From Rhodoferax sp. BLA1 (lineage in GTDB: Bacteria; Pseudomonadota; Gammaproteobacteria; Burkholderiales; Burkholderiaceae_C), in contig NZ_SZVI01000010.1 in NCBI RefSeq assembly GCF_013416775.1, positions 248,001-312,000 on the forward strand: a stretch of 64,000 bases of DNA, in the 5' to 3' direction. A model generated the notes under the pieces. That model was given only the letters and a program-made list of their open reading frames with translations. It was not told the origin of the DNA and did no database searches. The position numbers and the translations under genes were made by a program. Shown here in pieces: positions 8,469-17,381 of this stretch (within the stretch, counting starts at the first letter, position 1; each line of letters opens with the position of its first letter).

Positions 8469-10370
8469 ATGACCCCAGCAAAATACCGTCCTCTGACGTT
8501 TGGCGTGACCCGTGTTGTCTTGCGTGACGGCGCGCCGGGTGTGCGTTATCTGCGTGCCGAACAGCCGCTGCAAGACTACCCGGCACGCATGACGGACCGC
8601 CTCAAACATTGGGCGCAGGTGGCACCAGACCGCACGTTTCTGGCGCGCCGTACCAGGCTGGCGGATGGTCAAACCGGTGATTGGCAACATGTGACGTATG
8701 CACAGGCCTGGGCGGCGGCACGCAGCATTGCCCAGGCGCTGATCAACCGCCATCTGAGTGACAAACACCCGGTGCTGATCCTGTCGGGCAACGACCTGGA
8801 ACATGCCTTGTTGTCGCTGGGTTGTCTGGTGGCGGGTGTGCCTTTTGTGCCTACCTCGCCGGCTTATTCACTCATCGGCTCGGACTTTGGCAAGCTGCAC
8901 CACGTGCTGCGCACGGTGACCCCGGGCTTGGTGTTTGCCGCCGATGCCACGCAGTTTGGCAAAGCGATTTTGGCCGAAGTGGATCTCAACCGGGAGGTGG
9001 TCTTGACCCGTGGCCAGATCGAAGGGCGCAGCAGCACCACCTTTGCCGAGTTGCTGGCCACACCGGTCACCGACCAGGTGGATGCTGCCATGTCAGCCAC
9101 CGGGCCTGACACCATCGCCAAGTTCTTGTTTACCAGCGGCTCCACCAAGTTGCCCAAGGCGGTGATCAACACCCACCGCATGTGGTGCGCCAACCAGCAG
9201 CAAATGGCGCAATCCATGCCGGTGTTAGCCCAGGCCCCGCTGGTGCTGGTGGACTGGTTGCCCTGGAACCACACCTTTGGTGGCAACCACAATTTCGGTA
9301 TGGTGCTCTACCACGGTGGCACGCTCTACATCGATGACGGCAAACCCACGCCCGCCTTGATGGCGGAAACCCTGCGCAACCTGCGTGAGATCTCGCCCAC
9401 GGTGTACTTCAACGTGCCCACCGGTTTTGATGCGATCGCCAACGCCATGAAGACCGATGCCCAGTTGCGCAAAACCCTGCTGTCGAGGGTTCAGATGTTT
9501 TTCTACGCCGGAGCTTCTCTGGCACAACCAATCTGGGATGCCTTGTTTGAGGCGCAAGAGCGGGAAATTGGTGAGCGCATTGTGATGACCACCGGGCTGG
9601 GCATGACCGAGTCCGGCCCGTTTGCGATTATTGTCACCAACCCCCACATCAAGGCGGGGGACCTCGGGGTGCCAGCCCCCGGGGTGGAGCTCAAGCTGGT
9701 GGATGTGGGTGACAAGACCGAGGTGCGTTACCGCGGGCCGAATATCTCGCCGGGCTACTGGCGTGCACCGTTCGAGACCGCCGAGCACTTTGACGAAGAG
9801 GGCTACTTTTGCTCGGGCGATGCGGTCAAATGGATTGACGAGACCGATGTGCACCAGGGGCTGAAGTTTGATGGCCGTATTGCCGAAGACTTCAAGCTCG
9901 CCACCGGTACCTTTGTCAGTGTCGGGCCGCTGCGAGCCAGGATCATCGCGGCTGGCGCCCCCTACATCCAGGACGTGGTGCTCACCGGCATCAACCTCAA
10001 GGAAGTCGGCGCCATGGTGTTTCCGACCCAGAAAGTGCGGGAACTCAGTGGCCTGGCAAACAACGCATCCATGGCCGAGGTGTTGGCCAGTGCGCCGGTG
10101 CTGGCGCATTTTCAGCGGGTGGTGGATGACCTGGCCAAAAGCGCTACCGGCAGTTCCAGCCACATCGCCCGTTTGTGCCTGCTGGCCGAGCCTCCCACCA
10201 TTGAAAGCAGCGAGGTCACCGACAAAGGCTCGATCAACCAGCGGGCAGTCTTGACCCACCGCGCCCAGACTGTGGCGCAGTTGCATGACGACAGCCTGCC
10301 CACCATCCTGAAACCTCAGCCAGTCCAAAGCAAGCACAGGAACCAGCAACAAGTATTGACCAGCCATTAG
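8469..10370 (+). CDS. fcs: Feruloyl-CoA synthase
   Basis: 633 aa ANL-superfamily acid-CoA ligase that activates ferulate, p-coumarate or caffeate with ATP and CoA. It has the AMP-binding motif FTSGSTKLPK at about 221-230, the A5-type TTGLGMTESGP, YRGPNISPGYW, and the C-terminal catalytic lysine in TDKGSINQRAVL (about 583). Long insertions and the RYLRAEQPLQDYP N-terminus are typical of feruloyl-CoA synthases rather than generic 4-coumarate ligases. It is followed by a short intergenic repeat (10381-10420) and then the SDR gene. Confidence 0.92.
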   Translation: MTPAKYRPLTFGVTRVVLRDGAPGVRYLRAEQPLQDYPARMTDRLKHWAQVAPDRTFLARRTRLADGQTGDWQHVTYAQAWAAARSIAQALINRHLSDKHPVLILSGNDLEHALLSLGCLVAGVPFVPTSPAYSLIGSDFGKLHHVLRTVTPGLVFAADATQFGKAILAEVDLNREVVLTRGQIEGRSSTTFAELLATPVTDQVDAAMSATGPDTIAKFLFTSGSTKLPKAVINTHRMWCANQQQMAQSMPVLAQAPLVLVDWLPWNHTFGGNHNFGMVLYHGGTLYIDDGKPTPALMAETLRNLREISPTVYFNVPTGFDAIANAMKTDAQLRKTLLSRVQMFFYAGASLAQPIWDALFEAQEREIGERIVMTTGLGMTESGPFAIIVTNPHIKAGDLGVPAPGVELKLVDVGDKTEVRYRGPNISPGYWRAPFETAEHFDEEGYFCSGDAVKWIDETDVHQGLKFDGRIAEDFKLATGTFVSVGPLRARIIAAGAPYIQDVVLTGINLKEVGAMVFPTQKVRELSGLANNASMAEVLASAPVLAHFQRVVDDLAKSATGSSSHIARLCLLAEPPTIESSEVTDKGSINQRAVLTHRAQTVAQLHDDSLPTILKPQPVQSKHRNQQQVLTSH

Positions 10371-10380
10371 CAATAAAAAG

Positions 10381-10420
10381 TGCCTCTAAACCTTATGAAT
10401 CAAGCGCTTATAGCTATGAA
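10381..10420 (+). repeat. Dispersed hairpin repeat, intergenic fcs-SDR
   Basis: TGCCTCTAAACCTTATGAAT then, after a spacer, ATAGCTATG. It has the GCCTCTA...TAGCTAT ends of the dispersed family, with a degenerate stem, and lies in an 80-base A+T-rich gap between two GC-rich genes of the same operon. Confidence 0.6.
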
Positions 10421-10450
10421 AAATAAAGCAATTCAACCAAGGAAACCCGC

Positions 10451-11236
10451 ATGAAGATGGAAGGACAGGCTGCACTCGTCACGGGCGGCGGCTCCGGTCT
10501 GGGAGAAGCTACTGCATTCGAGCTGGCTCGCTTGGGTGCCCGCGTGGCCGTACTCGACGTGAATCAAACCCATGCCCAACAAGTTGCAGACGCGATCAAT
10601 GCAGCGTATGGCGACGGCCGCGCCATCGCCTGCCCGTGCGACATCACCCACACCGAGAGTCTGCAAGCGGCGCTGGACCAGGCCACAGCGGCCCATGGTC
10701 CGGCCCGGATTCTGATGAGCATTGCCGGCATCGGCACCGCCAAACGCATCATTGCCAAAGACGGCACAGCCGCGCCACTGGAAGACTTTGTGCGGGTGGT
10801 TAACGTCAACCTGGTGGGCAGCTACAACGTGGCGCGCCTGTTTGCCGCTGCCTGTGCCAAGCTGGCGCCGCAAGAAGACGGTGAGCGCGGTGTCATGGTG
10901 CTGACCGCCTCGGTAGCCGCTTTTGACGGCCAGGTGGGTCAGGAAGCCTACAGCGCGTCCAAGAGTGGTGTGGTCGGCATGACGCTGCCGCTGGCGCGTG
11001 ATCTGGCGCAGCACGGTATCCGGGTCTGCACCATCGCCCCGGGCCTGTTTGCCACGCCTTTAATGGCCACACTGCCCGTAGCGGTGCAGCAGTCGCTGGC
11101 CGCCAGCATTCCTTTTCCGGCCCGTTTGGGCAAACCGTTGGAATTTGCCCAGCTGGCGACCCACATCGTGACCAACGGCCATCTCAATGGCGAAGTGATT
11201 CGTCTGGACGGCGCACTGCGCCTGGCACCGCGTTAA
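10451..11236 (+). CDS. SDR-family 3-hydroxyacyl-CoA dehydrogenase
   Basis: 261 aa short-chain dehydrogenase of the HSD17B10-like (type II 3-hydroxyacyl-CoA dehydrogenase) group. It has TGGGSGLG (11-18) for NAD binding, NVNLVGSYNVAR, the active-site YSASK (Tyr near 167) and PGLFATPLM. In the cluster it is the natural enzyme to oxidise the 3-hydroxy-3-arylpropionyl-CoA to the beta-keto thioester (CouN role, though not necessarily the same family). ATG 10451 has AAGGAAA upstream. Confidence 0.88.
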   Translation: MKMEGQAALVTGGGSGLGEATAFELARLGARVAVLDVNQTHAQQVADAINAAYGDGRAIACPCDITHTESLQAALDQATAAHGPARILMSIAGIGTAKRIIAKDGTAAPLEDFVRVVNVNLVGSYNVARLFAAACAKLAPQEDGERGVMVLTASVAAFDGQVGQEAYSASKSGVVGMTLPLARDLAQHGIRVCTIAPGLFATPLMATLPVAVQQSLAASIPFPARLGKPLEFAQLATHIVTNGHLNGEVIRLDGALRLAPR

Positions 11237-11306
11237 CCCCCCGTCAGCACAACAAAAACAGCCTTTTCTTCCTCAGCTTGACAACAGACCCTTTGGAGAC
11301 AAACCC

Positions 11307-12440
11307 ATGAAATTGATCAAAACCCTCATCACTACCGCGACCGCCACCCTGCTCAGCAGTGCCGCCCTGGCCGACATCACCATTGGTGTGAGCCTGCCTT
11401 TGACCGGCCCGGCCTCGGGCCTGGGCATCCCGTTGGGCAACCAACTCAAGCTCTGGCCCAGCAGCATCGCGGGAGAAAAAGTCAAACTCATTGTGCTGGA
11501 CGATGCCTCCGACCCCACCAACGGTGTCAAGAACGCCAAACGTTTTGTCACCGAAGAAAAAGCCGACCTCATCATGGGCTCTGCCGCCACTCCGGTGGCG
11601 ATTCCGATGGCGGCCGTGGCGGCTGAGGCCGACACCGTGCAGCTGGCGTTTTCACCCGCTGTGTTGCCGCCTGGCAAAGACGGCTGGACCTTTCGGCTGC
11701 CGCAGTCCAACAGCGTCATGGCCCACGCCATGGTCAGCCTGATGAAAAAACAAGGGGTCAAAACCGTGGGCTTTCTGGGCTACACCGATGCCTATGGTGA
11801 GAGCTGGCTCAAGGACTTCACGGCCGAGGCTGACAAAAACGGCATCAAGGTGGTGGCCACCGAGCGTTTTGCCCGATCCGATGCCAGTGTGATGGCGCAG
11901 GCCTTGAAACTGACCGCCGCCAACCCGGATGCGATGTTGATCGTGGCCTCTGGCAGCGGCGCGGCCATGCCCCAGATGGCGGTGGTGGACCGGGGCTACA
12001 AGGGCAAGATTTACCAGACCCATGCGGCTGCTTCACGCGACCTGATGCGTGTGGGTGGCAAAGCGGTGGAAGGCGCCTATGTGGTGTCTGGCCCGGCGGT
12101 GATTGCCGAACAGCTTCCCGACAGCCACCCCTCCAAAAAACCGGCCGTCGACTTTGTCCAGCAGTATGAAAAAGCCTATGGCCCGGGCTCGCGCAACCAG
12201 TTTGCGGCCCATGGTTTTGATGCACAGATGGTGCTGGAAAAAGCCATTCCGGTCGCCCTCAAAAAAGCCAAACCCGGCACCAAGGAGTTTCGTACCGCCT
12301 TGCGCGACGCACTGGAGACCATGGGCCGCACGGTGATCTCCCAAGGGGTGCTGAATTGGACCAAGGACGACCACTGGGGTTACACCAACGAAACCGGTGG
12401 GATGCTCAAGGTGGTCAACGGTGACTGGAAGGTTGAGTAG
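11307..12440 (+). CDS. Branched-chain-amino-acid-type ABC transporter substrate-binding protein
   Basis: 377 aa periplasmic binding protein (type I, LivK-like) with a signal peptide (cleavage after ALA, residue 22) and the ITIGVSLPLTGPASGLG start of the mature fold. Within an aromatic-acid cluster it more likely binds a hydroxycinnamate or aromatic acid than leucine, as in the couPSTU-type transporters of Rhodopseudomonas. GGAG lies 8 bases before ATG 11307. It is the first of four transporter genes (11307-16126). Confidence 0.9.
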   Translation: MKLIKTLITTATATLLSSAALADITIGVSLPLTGPASGLGIPLGNQLKLWPSSIAGEKVKLIVLDDASDPTNGVKNAKRFVTEEKADLIMGSAATPVAIPMAAVAAEADTVQLAFSPAVLPPGKDGWTFRLPQSNSVMAHAMVSLMKKQGVKTVGFLGYTDAYGESWLKDFTAEADKNGIKVVATERFARSDASVMAQALKLTAANPDAMLIVASGSGAAMPQMAVVDRGYKGKIYQTHAAASRDLMRVGGKAVEGAYVVSGPAVIAEQLPDSHPSKKPAVDFVQQYEKAYGPGSRNQFAAHGFDAQMVLEKAIPVALKKAKPGTKEFRTALRDALETMGRTVISQGVLNWTKDDHWGYTNETGGMLKVVNGDWKVE

Positions 12441-12448
12441 GTCGTTGC

Positions 12449-12471
12449 CCTCCAGCTCGCAGGGCTGGAGG
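12449..12471 (+). terminator. Intra-operon hairpin after the substrate-binding gene
   Basis: CCTCCAGC (12449-12456) pairs with GCTGGAGG (12464-12471). A weaker CAGCC/GGCTG stem (12478-12482 with 12494-12498) runs into a T-rich stretch at 12499-12513. Such a structure between the binding protein and the permease commonly reduces downstream expression or protects the upstream mRNA end. Confidence 0.45.
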
Positions 12472-12522
12472 CTTTCCCAGCCGGGTGGTGCCGGGCTGTC
12501 TTTTCATTTTTTCTAGGTCGTC

Positions 12523-13560
12523 ATGGACTTTTCAATTGCCAGCATTCTGATGCTTGATGGTTTCACCAACGGTGCGGTGTATGCCTTGCTGGGTTTGGCC
12601 ACAGTGCTTGTGTTTTCGGTGACCCGTGTCATTTTTATTCCCCAGGGTGAGTTTGTCGCCTATGGCGCACTCACCCTGGCGATCTTCCAAACGGGCAAGG
12701 TGCCGGGCACGGTCTGGCTGCTGCTGATCATGGCGGGGTTGGCTGCGCTGCTCGATGCCCGCCTGAGCTGGCAGCACAGCGGCGATGTCAAACGTGCCAC
12801 CAAAGCGGCGCTGGTCACGCTGGCCGCGCCGGTTGTGGTGTCTGGTCTGGCGATCTGGGCGGCGCCCCAGCAGTTGCCCTTGCTGGTGCAGGCCTTGCTG
12901 ACGGTGGCGATCGTCACCGCCTTTGGCCCGCTGGTCTATCGGCTGGCCTACCAGTCGCTGGCCGATGCCAGCGCGCTGGTGTTGCTGATTGTGTCGGTGG
13001 GTGTGCACTTTGCCTTGACGGGCCTGGGCTTGCTGTTTTTTGGCGCCGAAGGTTTTCGCAACCCCTCGTTCTGGGACACCCGTCTGAACCTCGGGCCGCT
13101 GGTCATCAGTGGGCAGGCGATCATCATCATGTTGACCTCGCTGGCCCTGATCGTGTTGTTGTACCAGTTCTTCAGCCGCACGTTGTACGGCAAGGCCTTG
13201 CAGGCGACGGCGGTGAACCGCCTGGGCGCCCGGCTGATGGGCATCTCCACCCATGGTGCGGGTCAGGCCAGCTTGGCCATGGCTGCGCTGATTGGTGCGT
13301 TGTCAGGCCTGTTGATTGGCCCGACCACCACGGTGTTTTACGACTCCGGCTTTCTGATCGGCCTCAAAGGTTTTGTGGCGGCGGTGATGGGTGGCCTGCA
13401 CAGCTACCCGCTGGCGGCGCTGGGTGCGCTGTTTGTGGGCTTGGCCGAGTCCTTTGGCTCGTTCTGGGCCAGCGCCTTCAAGGAGGTGATTGTGTTCACC
13501 CTGGTGCTGCCCATTCTGCTCTGGCGCTCGGTCGCTGACGGCCACTCAGAGGAACATTGA
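12523..13560 (+). CDS. Liv-type ABC transporter permease (LivH-like)
   Basis: 345 aa inner-membrane permease with many hydrophobic spans. It is recognised by [20 protein letters not shown] at the N-terminus and by the [15 protein letters not shown] cytoplasmic loop that contacts the ATPase. It is longer than the roughly 290-300 residues usual for LivH. The excess appears to be an Ala/Val-rich membrane segment between residues about 65 and 125. The stop is 1 base before the next start. Confidence 0.9.
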   Translation: MDFSIASILMLDGFTNGAVYALLGLATVLVFSVTRVIFIPQGEFVAYGALTLAIFQTGKVPGTVWLLLIMAGLAALLDARLSWQHSGDVKRATKAALVTLAAPVVVSGLAIWAAPQQLPLLVQALLTVAIVTAFGPLVYRLAYQSLADASALVLLIVSVGVHFALTGLGLLFFGAEGFRNPSFWDTRLNLGPLVISGQAIIIMLTSLALIVLLYQFFSRTLYGKALQATAVNRLGARLMGISTHGAGQASLAMAALIGALSGLLIGPTTTVFYDSGFLIGLKGFVAAVMGGLHSYPLAALGALFVGLAESFGSFWASAFKEVIVFTLVLPILLWRSVADGHSEEH

Positions 13561-13561
13561 G

Positions 13562-15358
13562 ATGCAGCTCACCACACAACTTCAACACTTGGCGCACAAC
13601 GCCAACATCCAGCGTGTGCTGGTCGTGGTTGGCATGCTGCTGTATGCGGTGTCCCCGGTGCCCGAGTTCTGGATCACCCAGCTCAACTACATCGCGCTCT
13701 ACAGCCTAGTGGTTCTGGGCCTGGTGTTGCTCACCGGCATTGGTGGGCTGACCTCGTTTGGCCAGGCCGCTTTTGTGGGTATCGGCGCCTACACCAGTGC
13801 CTATCTGACCGTCAATATGGGGTGGTCGCCCTGGCTCACGCTATGGGCCGGTTTACTCATCACTGGCATCAGCGCCTTGCTGGTGGGCTGGGTCACGCTG
13901 CGTATGTCGGGCCACTACCTGCCGTTGGCAACCATCGCCTGGGGTTTGTCGCTGTATTACCTGATGGGCAATCTGGACGCTTTGGGTAAGTACGACGGCA
14001 TTTTGGGCCTGCCCGCGATCACCTTGTGGGGCTGGGACGTCAGCCAGGGGCGCAGCTTTTTTGTGCTGGCCTGGGGTTTGGTGCTGTTTGGGGCCTTTGC
14101 ACTGCTGAACCTGATGGACTCTCGCACCGGCCGCGCCATCAAGGCGATGCGCGCCAGTGCTTTGATGGCCGAGGCGATGGGGGTCCATACTTTACGCCAC
14201 AAGGTAGGTATCTTTTTGATAGCGGCGCTGTTTGCCAGCCTGTCCGGCTGGTTGTTTGCCCACTTTCAGCGTTCGGTTAACCCGTCGCCCTTTGGCCTGA
14301 AGATGGGCATTGAGTACCTGTTCATGACGGTGCTCGGTGGCGCCGGTTATGTCTGGGGTGCCATCAGTGGTGCGGTGATGACCAAGCTGCTGGAAGACGA
14401 GTTGCAGGTGTTGCTGCCCAAACTGCTGGGCACCAGCGGCAGTTACGAGGTGATTGTGTTTGGCATTGTGTTGGTGCTGGTGTTGAAGTACCTGCCCGAT
14501 GGGGTCTGGTCGCTGGTCGGTCGCTTTTTGCCCAAACCGGCCCGGGTGCAAGATTGGCACAACGCAGCCCCGCTGCCTGAGCGCAGCAAACCCGCCCCAG
14601 GTGATCTGGTGCTTGAAGTCAAAGATATCCGCAAACAGTTTGGTGGCCTGGTGGCGGTGAAAGACATTGGTTTTTCCATCCAGGCGGGTCAGATCGTTGG
14701 GCTGATTGGCCCCAATGGTGCGGGCAAGTCCACCACCTTCAACCTGATCACCGGTGTGCTGGGCCTTAGCGCGGGTGAGGTCAATTTTCGCGGGCAGACC
14801 ATCAGTGGCCTGTCCTCGCGCGAGATCGCTGCGCGCGGCATGAGTCGTACTTTTCAACACGTCAAGATGATTCCCGAGATGACGGTGCTGGAGAACGTGG
14901 CCCTGGGTGCCCAGCTGCGCGGCCACAAAAATGCCTTGTCGTCGATGCTGCGCCTGGACCGGGCCGAGGAGCAAAGTCTGCTGCGCGAAGCGGCACGCCA
15001 ACTCGAGCGTATTGGCATGGGCCACGCTATGCATGAACTGGCCGGCAACCTGGCCATGGGGCCGCAGCGGCTTCTGGAAATTGCCCGCGCCCTGTGCAGT
15101 GACCCGGCCTTGTTGCTGCTTGACGAGCCCGCCGCAGGTTTGCGCCACAAGGAAAAACAGGCGCTGGTCGATGTGCTGCGGCAATTGCGCAGCGAGGGCA
15201 TGAGCATTTTGCTGGTGGAGCACGACATGGACCTGGTGATGGACGTGACCGACCACATCGTGGTGATGGAGTTTGGCACCAAGCTGATGGAGGGCAGCCC
15301 CGAAGAAGTGCAACAAAGCCCCAAGGTGCGCGCCGCCTACCTCGGCATGGAACATTGA
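13562..15358 (+). CDS. Fused Liv-type permease and ATPase (LivM-LivG)
   Basis: 598 aa. Residues 1 to about 345 are a LivM-like permease ([30 protein letters not shown]; the [13 protein letters not shown] loop). A short linker then leads to a LivG-like ATPase with Walker A GPNGAGKS at about 383-390, a degenerate signature LAMGPQ and Walker [12 protein letters not shown] near 517. The Walker A frame is continuous with the permease, so this is a real fusion rather than two overlapping genes. ATG 13562 is chosen over the upstream frame opening because it directly follows the LivH stop. Confidence 0.92.
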   Translation: MQLTTQLQHLAHNANIQRVLVVVGMLLYAVSPVPEFWITQLNYIALYSLVVLGLVLLTGIGGLTSFGQAAFVGIGAYTSAYLTVNMGWSPWLTLWAGLLITGISALLVGWVTLRMSGHYLPLATIAWGLSLYYLMGNLDALGKYDGILGLPAITLWGWDVSQGRSFFVLAWGLVLFGAFALLNLMDSRTGRAIKAMRASALMAEAMGVHTLRHKVGIFLIAALFASLSGWLFAHFQRSVNPSPFGLKMGIEYLFMTVLGGAGYVWGAISGAVMTKLLEDELQVLLPKLLGTSGSYEVIVFGIVLVLVLKYLPDGVWSLVGRFLPKPARVQDWHNAAPLPERSKPAPGDLVLEVKDIRKQFGGLVAVKDIGFSIQAGQIVGLIGPNGAGKSTTFNLITGVLGLSAGEVNFRGQTISGLSSREIAARGMSRTFQHVKMIPEMTVLENVALGAQLRGHKNALSSMLRLDRAEEQSLLREAARQLERIGMGHAMHELAGNLAMGPQRLLEIARALCSDPALLLLDEPAAGLRHKEKQALVDVLRQLRSEGMSILLVEHDMDLVMDVTDHIVVMEFGTKLMEGSPEEVQQSPKVRAAYLGMEH

Positions 15359-15379
15359 ACCCAGCTTGAAAGCCACACC

Positions 15380-16126
15380 ATGAACCCACCTGTTTTAACT
15401 GTCACAGGCCTGCGCGCCGGTTATGGCCGTGCCGAGGTGCTGCACGGCATTGACTTGCAAGCGCCCCAGGGCAGTGTGATCACCGTGATTGGCCCCAATG
15501 GGGCGGGCAAGTCCACTTTCTTGAATGCCTTGATGGGCGTCTTGCCCGCACAAGGTGCGCTGGTCTTCAACGGCCAGCCGATCCATGGCTTGTCACTGGA
15601 AGAGCGTGTGATGCTTGGCATCGCCCTGGTGCCGGAAAAACGTGAGTTGTTTGGCAGCATGTCGGTCGAGGACAACCTGGTGCTCGGTGCGTTTCGCCAG
15701 GTGCGCCTGAACAACCCCAAATGGCGCGATCAGATGGATGTGGTGTACCAGCTGTTTCCACGCCTGAAAGAGCGCAGCCAACAGGCCGCTGGCACCTTGT
15801 CAGGGGGTGAACGCCAGATGTTGGCGGTGGGCCGGGCCTTGATGTCGCTCCCCAGCCTGTTGATGCTCGATGAGCCCAGCCTGGGCTTGGCCCCGCTGGT
15901 GGTCAAAGAGATTTTTCGCACCATCAATACCTTGCGCCAGACTGGGGTCACCACGCTGCTGGTAGAGCAAAACGCCCGTGCCGCCCTGGAGACGGCGGAC
16001 TTTGCCTATGTGCTCGAGATGGGCGAGATTGCCCTGAGCGGTCCGGCGAAAGACCTGGCCACCGATTCACGCGTGATTGACACCTACCTGGGTGCGGCGC
16101 GCAAAAAAGACACAGCGGCTGTATAG
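15380..16126 (+). CDS. Liv-type ABC transporter ATPase (LivF-like)
   Basis: 248 aa cytoplasmic ATPase. Walker [10 protein letters not shown] is at about 38-46, followed by the LVPEKRELFGSMSVEDNL Q-loop region, signature LSGGERQML (about 140), Walker B LMLDEPSLGLAPL and the switch histidine region replaced by VEQN as usual in LivF. It would pair with the ATPase half of the upstream fusion protein to drive import. It ends the transporter genes and is followed by a 138-base gap with the porin promoter. Confidence 0.92.
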   Translation: MNPPVLTVTGLRAGYGRAEVLHGIDLQAPQGSVITVIGPNGAGKSTFLNALMGVLPAQGALVFNGQPIHGLSLEERVMLGIALVPEKRELFGSMSVEDNLVLGAFRQVRLNNPKWRDQMDVVYQLFPRLKERSQQAAGTLSGGERQMLAVGRALMSLPSLLMLDEPSLGLAPLVVKEIFRTINTLRQTGVTTLLVEQNARAALETADFAYVLEMGEIALSGPAKDLATDSRVIDTYLGAARKKDTAAV

Positions 16127-16264
16127 CCCCCACCGATTTCAGCAGAGGCGAGACCAACACGTTCACCGAATGAGACGAGTTTGCTGAAAGACTCAGTTGT
16201 CCAATACAACAAGCATTCAGGGAATTGTTTGGTCAAAAACTACTCTTTTTACCTTGGAGACAAC

Positions 16265-17365
16265 ATGACAATTTCTAAATGGGCCGCCTTGAGTGGATTG
16301 GTTTTGACCAGTGGCGTTTATGCGCAGAGCGTCACCATCTACGGCATGCTTGATGCTGGCATCGAGTCCGTGAGTAACGTCGCCTCTGCCGGTGGCAGCA
16401 TCACGCGCATGCCGTCGAACACCGGCATCATTCCATCGCGCCTTGGCTTTCGTGGCAAAGAGGACCTGGGCGGTGGCCTGAGCGCCATCTACACCTTGGA
16501 AATGGGGTTTGGTGTGGATACCGGCGCTTCAGGGCAGGGTGGCCGCCTGTTCGGACGCCAGTCCACGGTCGGCTTTAGCGGCGATTGGGGTGCGGTGACC
16601 TTGGGCCGCCAATGGACGATGTTGTTCTGGTCCATCCTGGACTCGGATATCGTTGGTCCGTCGGTCTACGGCATTGGTTCGCTGGACAACTACATCCCCA
16701 ACTCCCGCATCGACAACTCCATCGCCTACAAGGGTAAGTTTGGCAATGTCACCGTCGGCGGTACCTACAGCCTGGGCCGCGATACTGTCAATGGCAATAG
16801 CCCCGCTGCAACCGGTTGTGCTGGTGAAAGTGGTACCGACACGTCAGCTTGCCGTGAGTGGTCCGCCATGCTGAAGTACGACACCCCAAGCTGGGGAGCC
16901 GCTTTGGGTTATGACACCATGAAAGGTGGTGCGGGTTCTTGGGCTGCGGCCAACCTGACCTCCAGCGACAAAACCGACAGCCGTTTGATGGTGAATGGCT
17001 ACATGAAGTTGTCCAACGCGAAAGTGGCTGTGGGCCTGATTCGCCGCGACAACGACGGCAGCACGATCAGACCCAAAAGCAATCTTTGGTATGTGGGTGC
17101 GTCCTACCCACTCACGCCGGCTTGGACCATCGACGGCACCTATGCCATGCTGAAATACAAGGATGTCAGCAACTACGATGCCGATCTGCTGGCTGTGCGG
17201 GCGCTGTATGCGATGTCCAAGCAAACCACCTTGTATGCTCAGGTGGGTTCCATCCAGAATGACAGTCTGTCTGCTGTGTCTGTCAGTGGGGGGGCAGCGG
17301 GTAGCAACCCGGCGGCTGGTGGCAGCCAGACGGGTGTGATGTTTGGCGTGAACCACAGGTTCTGA
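16265..17365 (+). CDS. Outer-membrane porin (Gram-negative trimeric type, Omp32-like)
   Basis: 366 aa. The signal peptide ends at VYA (residue 20). The mature protein starts QSVTIYGMLDAGIE and ends in the aromatic-terminated strand FGVNHRF typical of beta-barrel outer-membrane proteins. Alternating amphipathic strands and RLGFRGKEDLGGGLSAIY are typical of betaproteobacterial porins. ATG 16265 is supported by GGAG at 16255-16258; the longer frame from 16181 would spoil the signal peptide. Its place between importer and catabolic genes suggests it passes the aromatic substrate. Confidence 0.92.
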   Translation: MTISKWAALSGLVLTSGVYAQSVTIYGMLDAGIESVSNVASAGGSITRMPSNTGIIPSRLGFRGKEDLGGGLSAIYTLEMGFGVDTGASGQGGRLFGRQSTVGFSGDWGAVTLGRQWTMLFWSILDSDIVGPSVYGIGSLDNYIPNSRIDNSIAYKGKFGNVTVGGTYSLGRDTVNGNSPAATGCAGESGTDTSACREWSAMLKYDTPSWGAALGYDTMKGGAGSWAAANLTSSDKTDSRLMVNGYMKLSNAKVAVGLIRRDNDGSTIRPKSNLWYVGASYPLTPAWTIDGTYAMLKYKDVSNYDADLLAVRALYAMSKQTTLYAQVGSIQNDSLSAVSVSGGAAGSNPAAGGSQTGVMFGVNHRF

Positions 17366-17381
17366 GGGCACGACGTTTGTT

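Noticed and set aside
16137-16189. TTTCAGCA and TGCTGAAA as a terminator after LivF
   Set aside because: The arms are 37 bases apart with no T-run; the match could be chance.
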